A stretch of 44,059 nucleotides of DNA, taken from contig CAMCUN010000031.1 of assembly GCA_945878995.1 (NCBI GenBank), forward strand, positions 1 through 44,059. The letters run 5' to 3'. Made by a program: the position numbers and the translations under genes. The notes under the pieces were generated by a model. That model saw only the letters and a list, made by a program, of their open reading frames with translations, did not search any database and was not told where the DNA came from. Shown here in pieces: positions 21,437 through 28,473 of this stretch; the first letter of the stretch is position 1; each line of letters opens with the position of its first letter. The DNA is from Polaromonas sp. YR568 (GTDB lineage: Bacteria; Pseudomonadota; Gammaproteobacteria; Burkholderiales; Burkholderiaceae_C).

Positions 21437-21619
21437 ATGAAAAAGTCGGACTCCACAGTCATCTTGGGCCACGATTTGCCCAAACCTCGCCTGACCTTGG
21501 CCGGCGCCCTGTGGTGCATGCTGTATTTGGCCGTGCCTGTGCTGGCGCTGGGCAGTTTGCTCGATGCCTTGGCCCAGTGGTGGCTGGGCTGGTGCCTGGG
21601 CCTGTGGTGTCTGGTGTAG
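21437..21619 (+). CDS. Likely small membrane protein (60 aa)
   Basis: This 60-residue frame begins with a charged N-terminus (MKKSDSTVILGHDLPKPR). It continues with two hydrophobic stretches, near residues 22-39 and 45-60, rich in Leu, Trp and Cys, and ends GLWCLV. Codon choice (CTG/TTG Leu, GGC, GCC) resembles the neighbouring genes. An ATG at 21425 would add four residues. It is too short to place in a known family by eye. The setting, between a divergent FemAB-like gene and the liv cluster, gives no firm clue. It could be a chance frame, but the length, membrane pattern and codon use favour a real gene. Confidence 0.5.
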   Translation: MKKSDSTVILGHDLPKPRLTLAGALWCMLYLAVPVLALGSLLDALAQWWLGWCLGLWCLV

Positions 21620-21630
21620 ACCATCGCGCC

Positions 21631-21660
21631 TTGCGCGCTTTTAAGTGAAAATACTAAATT
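21631..21660 (+). promoter_or_regulatory. Candidate promoter of the liv cluster
   Basis: TTGCGC (21631-21636) and TAAATT (21655-21660) are spaced 18 nt apart in a locally AT-rich patch about 90 nt before livG. The -35 matches four and the -10 four of six consensus bases, so this is a weak prediction. Confidence 0.3.
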
Positions 21661-21752
21661 CTCCATAACCCCTACAGCCAGGCGCATCAAGCTCGCCTAG
21701 CATGTGCAACCCACGCCGGCATGTCCTGGCTGGGCTTTTGAAAGGCCACGTC

Positions 21753-22526
21753 TTGTCGGCAGAGATCATTCTTGAAACCCGTGGCTTGACCAAAGAGTTC
21801 AAGGGCTTTGTGGCCGTCAACCAGGTAGACCTGCAGGTCAAGCGCGGCCATATCCACGCCTTGATTGGCCCCAATGGGGCTGGTAAAACCACTTTTTTCA
21901 ACCTGCTCACCAAGTTTTTGCCGCCGAGTGCGGGCAGCATCAGCTTCAACGGCGCAGACATTACGCATGAAAAGCCCGCGCAGACGGCGCGGCGCGGCAT
22001 CGTGCGATCGTTTCAAATTTCGGCGGTTTTTCCCCACATGACGGTGCTGGACAACGTGCGCGCTGCCTTGCAGCGCAACTTGGGCACCTCGTTTCATTTT
22101 TGGCGCTCTGAAAAAACCTTGTGGCCGCTGCACGACAGAGCCCGGGAGTTGCTGGCTGCCGTGGATTTGCAAGACTTTGAGCAAGAGCTCACCGTCAATT
22201 TGCCCTATGGCCGCAAACGCGCGCTGGAGCTGGCCACCACCTTGGCGCTGGAGCCTGAACTCATGCTGCTCGACGAGCCCACCCAGGGCATGGGCCACGA
22301 AGACGTGGACCGAGTGACCCAGCTCATCAAGAAAGTATCGAGCGGCCGCACCATCTTGATGGTGGAACACAACATGAGCGTGGTGGCCCGCATTGCCGAC
22401 CGCATCACGGTGCTGCAGCGCGGCGCGGTGATCGCCGATGGCACGTACGACGAGGTCTCGCGCAACCCGCTGGTGATCGAGGCCTACATGGGCACTCACG
22501 ACACCGAACTGGCAGGGGCGCACTGA
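21753..22526 (+). CDS. livG: Branched-chain amino acid type ABC transporter ATP-binding protein LivG
   Basis: This 257-residue ATPase of the LivG type has Walker A GPNGAGKTT, a Q-loop glutamine in SFQIS, and the signature LPYGRKRALELA. Walker B is LMLLDEPTQG, and a switch histidine lies in VEHNM. All catalytic residues are present. The start TTG at 21753 gives the family-like start SAEIILETRGLTKEF, with an AAAGG about nine bases before it. An ATG at 21702 would add 17 residues of no family resemblance. The stop overlaps the livF start (TGATG). It forms the nucleotide-binding dimer with LivF and drives the LivHM permease. Confidence 0.93.
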   Translation: MSAEIILETRGLTKEFKGFVAVNQVDLQVKRGHIHALIGPNGAGKTTFFNLLTKFLPPSAGSISFNGADITHEKPAQTARRGIVRSFQISAVFPHMTVLDNVRAALQRNLGTSFHFWRSEKTLWPLHDRARELLAAVDLQDFEQELTVNLPYGRKRALELATTLALEPELMLLDEPTQGMGHEDVDRVTQLIKKVSSGRTILMVEHNMSVVARIADRITVLQRGAVIADGTYDEVSRNPLVIEAYMGTHDTELAGAH

Positions 22527-23230
22527 TGGCCGGTGAATTTCTGTGCATTGAAGACCTCAACGCCTGGTATGGCGAGTCTCACATCTTGCACGGCGTGAAC
22601 TTGACGGTGAACGAAGGTGAGGTGGTGTGCCTGCTCGGCCGCAACGGCGCCGGCCGCACCACCACCTTGCGTGCCATGGTGGGTTTGACCGGCGCGCGCC
22701 CCGGCTCGGTGCGCATCAAAGGGCAAGAGGCCATTCGCATGTCGCCTCACAAGGTGGCGCGTCTGGGCATTGGCTACTGCCCTGAAGAGCGAGGTATTTT
22801 TGCCAGCTTGTCGGCCGAAGAAAACCTCATGCTGCCTCCCACCATTGCCCCTGGCGGCATGAGTTTGGACGACATCTACCTGATGTTCCCCAACCTCCAA
22901 GAGCGCGCCAACAGCCCGGGCACGCGCTTGTCGGGTGGCGAGCAGCAAATGCTGGCTGTGGCCCGCATTTTGCGCACGGGCGCACGCTTGCTGCTTTTGG
23001 ACGAGATTTCCGAAGGCTTGGCCCCTGTCATTGTGCAGAAGCTGGCCGAGACCATTCGCCTGCTCAAGGCCCGCGGCTACACCGTGGTGCTGGTGGAGCA
23101 AAATTTTCGTTTTGCCGCTCCCTTGGCCGACCGTTTTTACGTCATGGAGCACGGCCGCATCGTGCAGCAGTTCGCCCAAAGCGAGCTGGCCGGCAACATG
23201 AAAATGCTCCAGGAATACCTGGGCGTCTGA
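22526..23230 (+). CDS. livF: ABC transporter ATP-binding protein LivF with non-canonical Walker A and Q-loop
   Basis: This 234-residue LivF-type ATPase has Walker A GRNGAGRTT, in which the invariant lysine is Arg at residue 44 (codon CGC at 22655-22657). The Q-loop position reads CPEERG, with Glu87 (GAA at 22784-22786) in place of Gln. The signature LSGGEQQMLAVAR and Walker B LLLLDEISEG are intact, and VEQN replaces the switch histidine as is normal in LivF. The frame is intact with normal codon use, so it is not decaying. It may retain weak or asymmetric ATPase activity beside the canonical LivG. It starts one base inside the livG stop; a 32-nt spacer leads to the binding protein. Confidence 0.93.
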   Translation: MAGEFLCIEDLNAWYGESHILHGVNLTVNEGEVVCLLGRNGAGRTTTLRAMVGLTGARPGSVRIKGQEAIRMSPHKVARLGIGYCPEERGIFASLSAEENLMLPPTIAPGGMSLDDIYLMFPNLQERANSPGTRLSGGEQQMLAVARILRTGARLLLLDEISEGLAPVIVQKLAETIRLLKARGYTVVLVEQNFRFAAPLADRFYVMEHGRIVQQFAQSELAGNMKMLQEYLGV

Positions 23231-23262
23231 GCTTTTTTATTCACCAACCAAAGGATAGTTCC

Positions 23263-24471
23263 ATGAAACTCAAAACCCTGGCCTCAGCCATCACCTTGGC
23301 CTTGGGCTCACTGGGCGTTGTCAGCACCCAGGCCCAAGCCCCCGTCCCCGTGAAGATCGGATTCATCACCGACATGTCCAGCCTGTACGCCGACATTGAT
23401 GGCCCGGCCGGCGTAGAAATGATCAAGATGGCCGTGCAAGATTTTGGCGGCAAGGTGCTGGGCCGCCCCATTGAGGTGCTGTCGGCCGACCACCAGAACA
23501 AGGCCGATGTGGCCAGCTCCAAAGCCCGTGAATGGATAGACAAAGACGGTCTGTCCATGCTGCTGGGCGGCACCAGCTCGGGCACCGCTATTGCTATGTC
23601 CAAAGTGGCTTCCGAGAAAAAGCGCCCCTACATCGTGATCGGTGCGGGCTCTTCGCGCCTGACGAATGAAGACTGCTCGCCCTACACCGTGCACTACGCT
23701 TACGACACCGTGGCGCTGGCCAAGGTGGCGGGCTCGGCCATGGTCAAAGCAGGCAACAAAAGCTGGTACTTTTTAACCGCCGACTATGCCTTTGGTCACT
23801 CGCTGGAAGCGGACGCCTCGGCCGTGGTCAAAGCCAACGGCGGCTCGGTGGCCGGCGCGGTGCGTCACCCGCTCAATGCGTCGGATTTTTCGTCTTTCTT
23901 GCTGCAAGCCCAAGGCTCAAAGGCGCAAATTTTGGCCTTGGCCAATGCCGGTGGTGACACCATCAACGCCATGAAGGCGGCGCGCGAGTTTGGCATCAAC
24001 AAGACCATGAAAGTGGCCGGCCTGCTGGTCTTCATCAACGACGTGCACAGCCTGGGCTTGAACAACACCGAAGGCCTGCAATTGGCCGACAGCTGGTACT
24101 GGAACCAAGACGACGCCAGCCGCGCCTTTGCCAAGCGTTTCTTTGAGAAATTCAAGCGCATGCCCTCCAGCATTCAGGCCGCCGACTACTCGGCCACCAC
24201 GACTTACCTCAAGGCCGTGCAGACCGTGGGCTCCACCGACGCCGACCGCGTGATGGCTGAACTCAAGAAGATGAAGATCAATGATTTTTATCACAAGGAC
24301 GCCACCATCCGTGCCGATGGCCGTTTGATTCACGACATGTACCTCTACCAAGTGAAGGCCCCCAAAGAGTCCACCACGCCGTGGGATTACTACAAGTTGG
24401 TGACCAAGGTGCCTGGTGACCAAGCTTTCACCTCCCTGGCCGATTCGCGTTGCTCGCTGGTCAAGAAGTAA
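23263..24471 (+). CDS. ABC transporter periplasmic substrate-binding protein (branched-chain amino acid family)
   Basis: This 402-residue protein has a Sec signal peptide (residues 1-26, cleaved after TQAQA). The mature chain starts PVPVKIGFITDMSSLYADIDG and is a type I periplasmic-binding fold of the Leu/Ile/Val family. Other family segments are GGTSSGTAIAMSKVASEKKRP and ADYAFGHSLEADA. This family also binds amides, urea and aromatic acids, so the ligand is uncertain. AAGGA lies about eight bases before ATG. Its position between livF and livH, with a strong hairpin after its stop, suggests a stabilised message giving excess binding protein over permease. Confidence 0.9.
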   Translation: MKLKTLASAITLALGSLGVVSTQAQAPVPVKIGFITDMSSLYADIDGPAGVEMIKMAVQDFGGKVLGRPIEVLSADHQNKADVASSKAREWIDKDGLSMLLGGTSSGTAIAMSKVASEKKRPYIVIGAGSSRLTNEDCSPYTVHYAYDTVALAKVAGSAMVKAGNKSWYFLTADYAFGHSLEADASAVVKANGGSVAGAVRHPLNASDFSSFLLQAQGSKAQILALANAGGDTINAMKAAREFGINKTMKVAGLLVFINDVHSLGLNNTEGLQLADSWYWNQDDASRAFAKRFFEKFKRMPSSIQAADYSATTTYLKAVQTVGSTDADRVMAELKKMKINDFYHKDATIRADGRLIHDMYLYQVKAPKESTTPWDYYKLVTKVPGDQAFTSLADSRCSLVKK

Positions 24472-24516
24472 ACCCTTGGTCGGCTGCCAGGTCAAGCTGC
24501 AGCCGCTGCTCGATTT

Positions 24517-24545
24517 GCACCACCGGCGCTTTTTGCCGGTGGTGC
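24517..24545 (+). other. 11-bp hairpin between the binding-protein gene and livH
   Basis: A perfect 11-bp G+C-rich stem (GCACCACCGGC/GCCGGTGGTGC) closes a 7-nt loop containing five T residues. No T-run follows, so full termination is unlikely. Hairpins at this place in binding-protein operons are known to protect the upstream message. The function here is inferred. Confidence 0.6.
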
Positions 24546-24578
24546 GGTTTGAATTGACAACTTAGAAGAAAGAGATCG

Positions 24579-25463
24579 ATGGAGATCTTCGGCATACCGC
24601 ACCAGGCTTTTTTGGGCCAGCTCATGCTGGGCCTGGTCAATGGCGCGTTCTACGCCATGCTCAGCCTGGGTCTGGCGGTGATTTTTGGCCTGCTCGACAT
24701 CGTCAACTTTGCGCATGGCGCGCTTTACATGCTGGGCGCTTTTGCCGCTTGGATTTTGCTTGACAAGTTTGGCGTGAACTACTGGTACGCCTTGCTGCTC
24801 GCGCCGCTGCTCGTCGGTGCGCTGGGGGTGGTGATTGAGCGTGTATTTTTGAAAAGGCTGTACGGGCTGGACCCGCTTTACGGCCTGCTGCTGACTTTTG
24901 GCTTGGCACTCATTTTGGAAGGCGTGTTCCGCGAGCTCTACGGCGTCTCCGGCCAGTCTTACCAAGTGCCAGAGCAGTTGGCGGGCGCGACCAACCTGGG
25001 CTTCATGATCTTGCCCAACTACCGCGCTTGGGTGGTGCTGGCCTCCTTGGTGGTGTGCCTGGGCACTTGGTACCTGATTGAGCGCACCCGGCTGGGCGCT
25101 TACCTGCGGGCGGCCACCGAAAACGCCAAGCTGGTGCAGGCCTTTGGTGTGAACGTGCCAGTCATGGTCATGCTCACTTATGGGGCCGGTGCGGCGCTGG
25201 CCGGTTTGGCTGGCGTGCTGGCCGCGCCCATCATTCAAGTGACGCCGCTCATGGGGTCCAACCTCATCATTGTGGTGTTTGCTGTGGTGGTGATTGGCGG
25301 CATGGGCTCCATCATGGGCTCCATCCTGACCGGCTTGGGGCTGGGGCTGGTTGAGGGCTTGACCCGTGTGTTCTACCCCGAGGCCTCCAGCGTGGTGGTG
25401 TTTGTGGTGATGATCATTGTGCTGATGCTGCGGCCTGCCGGCCTGTTTGGCAAGGAGGCGTGA
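24579..25463 (+). CDS. livH: Branched-chain amino acid type ABC permease LivH
   Basis: This 294-residue polytopic membrane protein of the LivH family has about eight hydrophobic helices. The family motifs LVNGAFYAMLSLGLAVIFGL and IVNFAHGALYMLGAF are near the N-terminus. A cytoplasmic loop with RTRLGAYLRAATENAKLVQAFG is the likely contact with the ATPases, followed by VVVIGGMGSIMGSIL. It forms a heterodimeric channel with LivM. An AGAAAGAGA purine-rich stretch lies just before ATG. The stop lies six bases from livM's preferred start, and the pair is surely co-expressed. Confidence 0.92.
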   Translation: MEIFGIPHQAFLGQLMLGLVNGAFYAMLSLGLAVIFGLLDIVNFAHGALYMLGAFAAWILLDKFGVNYWYALLLAPLLVGALGVVIERVFLKRLYGLDPLYGLLLTFGLALILEGVFRELYGVSGQSYQVPEQLAGATNLGFMILPNYRAWVVLASLVVCLGTWYLIERTRLGAYLRAATENAKLVQAFGVNVPVMVMLTYGAGAALAGLAGVLAAPIIQVTPLMGSNLIIVVFAVVVIGGMGSIMGSILTGLGLGLVEGLTRVFYPEASSVVVFVVMIIVLMLRPAGLFGKEA

Positions 25464-25465
25464 GC

Positions 25466-26407
25466 ATGTTCAAACGTTTGTCTTTCGCCGCTCAAATGGC
25501 GCTGTTGGCGCTGTTGTTGTCGGCGCCCTTTTTGGGCCTGTACCCGGTGTTCTTGATGAAGCTGCTGTGCTTCGCCTTGTTCGCCTGTGCGTTCAACTTG
25601 CTGCTGGGCTTTACCGGCCTACTGTCTTTTGGCCACGCGGCCTTTTTTGGCTTTTCGGCCTATGTCACCGGGCACCTCATCAAGGTGCTGGGCTGGTCGC
25701 CCGAGTTGGCCTTGTTGGCCGGCGCCGTCACGGGTGCTGGTCTGGGGGCGGTGTTCGGCTTGGTGGCCATACGGCGACAGGGCATTTACTTTGCCATGAT
25801 CACCTTGGCGCTGGCGCAGATGGTGTTTTTCATCTGCTTGCAAGCGCCCTTTACCGGTGGTGAAGACGGGCTGCAGGCGGTGCCGCGCGGCATGTTGTTG
25901 GGCAGCGTGTCCTTGATGTCAGACACGGTCATGTACTACGTGGTGGCCGCCATCTTTTTGGCCTGTTACCTGGGCATTGCGCGCATTGTCAACTCACCGT
26001 TTGGCCAGGTGCTCAAGATGATCCGCGAGAACGAGCCGCGCGCGGTGTCCCTGGGCTATGAGGTGGACCGTTACAAGCTCTTGGCCTTTGTGCTGTCGGC
26101 GGCGCTGGCCGGGCTGGCGGGCTCGCTCAAAACCTTGGTCATGGGTTTTGCCACGCTTTCAGACGTGCACTGGTCCATGTCGGGCGAGGTCATCTTGATG
26201 AGCTTGCTGGGCGGGGTGGGCACGCTGTTCGGCCCGGTGTTGGGTGCAGGCATCGTCATTGCGCTGCAAAACCTGTTGGCTGACAAGGTCGGCTCTTGGG
26301 TGACGGTGATCATTGGTGCAATTTTTGTGATTTGCGTCATGACCTTTCGCAAGGGCGTGGTGGGCGAGTTGCAGGCTTACATGGACCGCAGACGCCAACA
26401 CGGCTGA
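25466..26407 (+). CDS. livM: Branched-chain amino acid type ABC permease LivM
   Basis: This 313-residue polytopic protein of the LivM family has GFTGLLSFGHAAFFGFSAYV near the N-terminus. The cytoplasmic loop carries NSPFGQVLKMIRENEPRAVSLGY, and VILMSLLGGVGTLFGPVLGAG lies near the C-terminus. The perfect ribosome site AAGGAGG (25452-25458) is seven bases from the ATG at 25466 but only one base from a GTG at 25460, so the ATG is chosen. It completes the importer begun with livG. The gene ends before an inverted-repeat spacer and a converging response regulator. Confidence 0.92.
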   Translation: MFKRLSFAAQMALLALLLSAPFLGLYPVFLMKLLCFALFACAFNLLLGFTGLLSFGHAAFFGFSAYVTGHLIKVLGWSPELALLAGAVTGAGLGAVFGLVAIRRQGIYFAMITLALAQMVFFICLQAPFTGGEDGLQAVPRGMLLGSVSLMSDTVMYYVVAAIFLACYLGIARIVNSPFGQVLKMIRENEPRAVSLGYEVDRYKLLAFVLSAALAGLAGSLKTLVMGFATLSDVHWSMSGEVILMSLLGGVGTLFGPVLGAGIVIALQNLLADKVGSWVTVIIGAIFVICVMTFRKGVVGELQAYMDRRRQHG

Positions 26408-26440
26408 GCCGTCTTGGCTTGGGCTGGTTGATGCCTGGTG

Positions 26441-26481
26441 CTCAAGGCCTGGTGCTTGAGGCCTCAGGCTTCAAACTTGAG
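26441..26481. other. Inverted repeats between livM and the converging regulator gene
   Basis: CTCAAG (26441-26446) can pair with CTTGAG at 26455-26460 or at 26476-26481. A GCCTGGTGCT decamer is duplicated nearby. The segment lies between two converging stops and may act as a weak two-way terminator. It contains a 15-nt word also found at 42536-42550. Confidence 0.35.
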
Positions 26482-26484
26482 CGC

Positions 26485-27174
26485 TCAGGTGATGCGCACC
26501 GTGCAAAACAACTGGTAGCCTTTGAGCCGGTGCGAGCGAATGCTGTTGTCGCCCGCGCCCGCTTCTGCCATCTTGCGGCGGACTCGGTAAACCAAGGCCT
26601 CAAGAGCCGATTTTTTGCCGTCACCGCGGCCCAGCATTTGATAAATGTGCTGGGTTTCCAGCGTGCGGTCTCTGGCTCTGGCCAGACCGGCCAGCAGCGC
26701 ATACTCGGTGGTGGTGAGCCTGGCGGTGCCCTGCGGGCCGCTCACCTGCAGTGTGCTGCTGTTCAATTCGATGGCGCGTGCATCAGGCGCCAAAGGCTCT
26801 TGTTTGGGTTGCATGTCCAGGCGGCGTGCCAACACATTGATGGCCGCCACCAGTTCTTCATTGGCGACGGGCTTGGCAAGGTAAATGTCTGCACCACTTT
26901 GGTAGCCGCTGACCCGGTCCATGGTGCTGTTGCGAGCGCTGATCACAATAATGCCCATCACCGGGTGGGCGTGGCGCATGCGCTTGATCAAGCTCAAGCC
27001 GTCTTCTTTGGGCAAAGCCAGATCGATCAGCGCCAAATCTGGCACTTGCGCGACCACGGCAGCATCGACATCTTCTGCTGCTGCCAGACCCACCACTTGG
27101 TGGTTTTGACGCTTGAGCGTCTCGGTCATGGCCAGTTGCAGTTCTTGGTAGTCTTCAACCAAAAGAATGTTCAT
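26485..27174 (-). CDS. Orphan OmpR/PhoB-type response regulator
   Basis: This 229-residue regulator has a receiver domain with MNILLVEDYQ, phosphoacceptor D51 in LALIDLALP and K101 in YLAKPV. A winged-helix DNA-binding domain follows with LTTTEYALLAGLARARDRTLE and ALVYRVRRKMAEAG. No kinase gene is adjacent, so its sensor must be elsewhere. Its promoter region (from 27175) is about 30% GC, very unlike the rest of the window. The coding part itself has near-normal composition. The target genes are unknown; by position the AT-rich stretch is a candidate for autoregulation. Confidence 0.88.
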   Translation of the reverse strand: MNILLVEDYQELQLAMTETLKRQNHQVVGLAAAEDVDAAVVAQVPDLALIDLALPKEDGLSLIKRMRHAHPVMGIIVISARNSTMDRVSGYQSGADIYLAKPVANEELVAAINVLARRLDMQPKQEPLAPDARAIELNSSTLQVSGPQGTARLTTTEYALLAGLARARDRTLETQHIYQMLGRGDGKKSALEALVYRVRRKMAEAGAGDNSIRSHRLKGYQLFCTVRIT

Positions 27175-27420
27175 AAATTATAAAAACTGATAAATAAATG
27201 GCGTTTATCCATTCAACGATGACCCTAACCACAATGGACTTCAATCAAAAAATGACCAGTTTGTATTATTAGCCACTAAGTAATGATAAGTTGCAAAAAA
27301 TTTACAAATATTTGGGTAATGCCTTTTTTAATTGACTAATTGAACCATTTAACATGCTTTCCTAGGATTAAACCCTTGTATTTAACTGATAATTTTTTTT
27401 TAGCGCGAGCCAAAGTCAGC
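27175..27420. other. AT-rich non-coding region upstream of the orphan regulator
   Basis: A hand count gives 73 G or C in the 240 bases from 27181 to 27420, about 30% GC, against well over 55% in the flanking genes. It contains many A and T runs and promoter-like hexamers on both strands, for example TATAAT on the minus strand two bases before the regulator ATG, too close to be its own -10. An AGTCAGC/GCTGACT hairpin at 27414-27435 marks its right side. The whole gene-free stretch is 27175-27518; I see no credible gene in it. It may be a control region bound by H-NS-like proteins or a remnant of foreign DNA. Confidence 0.7.
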
Positions 27421-27518
27421 CTGCATGAGCTGACTAAGTGGTCTGTCACAGGCTGTGCAGCTCAATCACCCAGAATAGCGATGTCGCAGAAACTGATTTT
27501 TTCTCACCAGAAACAAGC

Positions 27519-28433
27519 TCAACGGTTGCGCACCCAGTCTTGGCATGTTTCTGCAGCCCCGGACTTCACCAAGTCGGCCAGCAGGCGTTTGAGCCAAGAT
27601 TCAAGGTCGGTGTTCGCAAAAAAGCGCTGGTGCACTTTGACCATGTAGGGCATGGACAGGGCCCAGGCCATGAAGTCTGGGCGCTGCTGCTGCTGCACCT
27701 CCAGCAATTTGAATTTCAGCAGCACCTTGCCCGCGTGCTGGGCATGGCGCACCGGGTCCAGGACAAAGCTGTCCAGCCTTTGCCTTGCCCGCCCCATGAC
27801 CGCCTTGCTGAAGCTGAACACCGGGCCATGGCCAGGCACCACGGTCAGGGGCGCCAGGGCTTCAATCAGGTCCAGGGTGGCGCTGACCTCGTCAAAGCCC
27901 TGCTCACCCTCAAGCTCGGGGAACACCACGCCAAAGCCGTTTTCCCACAAGGCGTCGGCCGAGATCAGGGTGCGGCTGGCCGGCTCGAACAACACCACGC
28001 TGTGGGGGTCGTGCCCGGGTGCTGCATGCACCTGCCAGGCGAGCTCGCCCAAGGTGATGTCTTGCCCCGGGCGCAGCAGGCCGTCAAAGCCAAAACGTGG
28101 GCAGTGCTGGCCGGTGGCGCGAAAGCTCAAGGACTGCTCGTCCCAGTCGGTCACCACCTGGGCCTGCCCCGGCGGGATCAAGGTGCGCATGGCCGGAAAC
28201 GCAGCTTGCAGGATGGCATTGCCGCCACAATGGTCGCTGTGAATGTGGGTGTTGGCCAGCAAAGCCGGCGTTTGGCCGGGCAGGGCCGCTTGCACCAGTT
28301 GCAGGGTTTGCGCCGCATGGCTGGCGTAACCGCTGTCCACCAAGGCCGGATGCTCGCCGCTGGCGATCACCAGGTTGGCCGACAGCCAGCCGCGTTCAAT
28401 GACCTGCAGGCCGGGTGGAAGGGATGGGCTCAT
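27519..28433 (-). CDS. Metallo-beta-lactamase-fold hydrolase
   Basis: This 304-residue protein has the core zinc motif THIHSDHCGG (HxHxDH). Later ligands lie in HAAPGHDPHSVV, TLISADALWENG and VVPGHGPVF, the usual order for glyoxalase II-like hydrolases. A helical C-terminal domain of about 90 residues, with a Leu/Phe-rich patch and LKRLLADLVKSG, resembles the extra domain of broad esterase or lyase-type members. The substrate is unknown. It is transcribed away from the lipase-like gene, with only 40 nt between the two start codons. It ends next to the AT-rich region. Confidence 0.85.
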   Translation of the reverse strand: MSPSLPPGLQVIERGWLSANLVIASGEHPALVDSGYASHAAQTLQLVQAALPGQTPALLANTHIHSDHCGGNAILQAAFPAMRTLIPPGQAQVVTDWDEQSLSFRATGQHCPRFGFDGLLRPGQDITLGELAWQVHAAPGHDPHSVVLFEPASRTLISADALWENGFGVVFPELEGEQGFDEVSATLDLIEALAPLTVVPGHGPVFSFSKAVMGRARQRLDSFVLDPVRHAQHAGKVLLKFKLLEVQQQQRPDFMAWALSMPYMVKVHQRFFANTDLESWLKRLLADLVKSGAAETCQDWVRNR

Positions 28434-28473
28434 GCCTCAATTATTGACCCTTGCCACAGAGATATCATTTTGC

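Noticed and set aside
26296..27183. A 295-codon plus-strand frame across the livM end and the response regulator
   Set aside because: The minus-strand product is a clear OmpR-type regulator; the plus frame has no domains and crosses an intergenic repeat.
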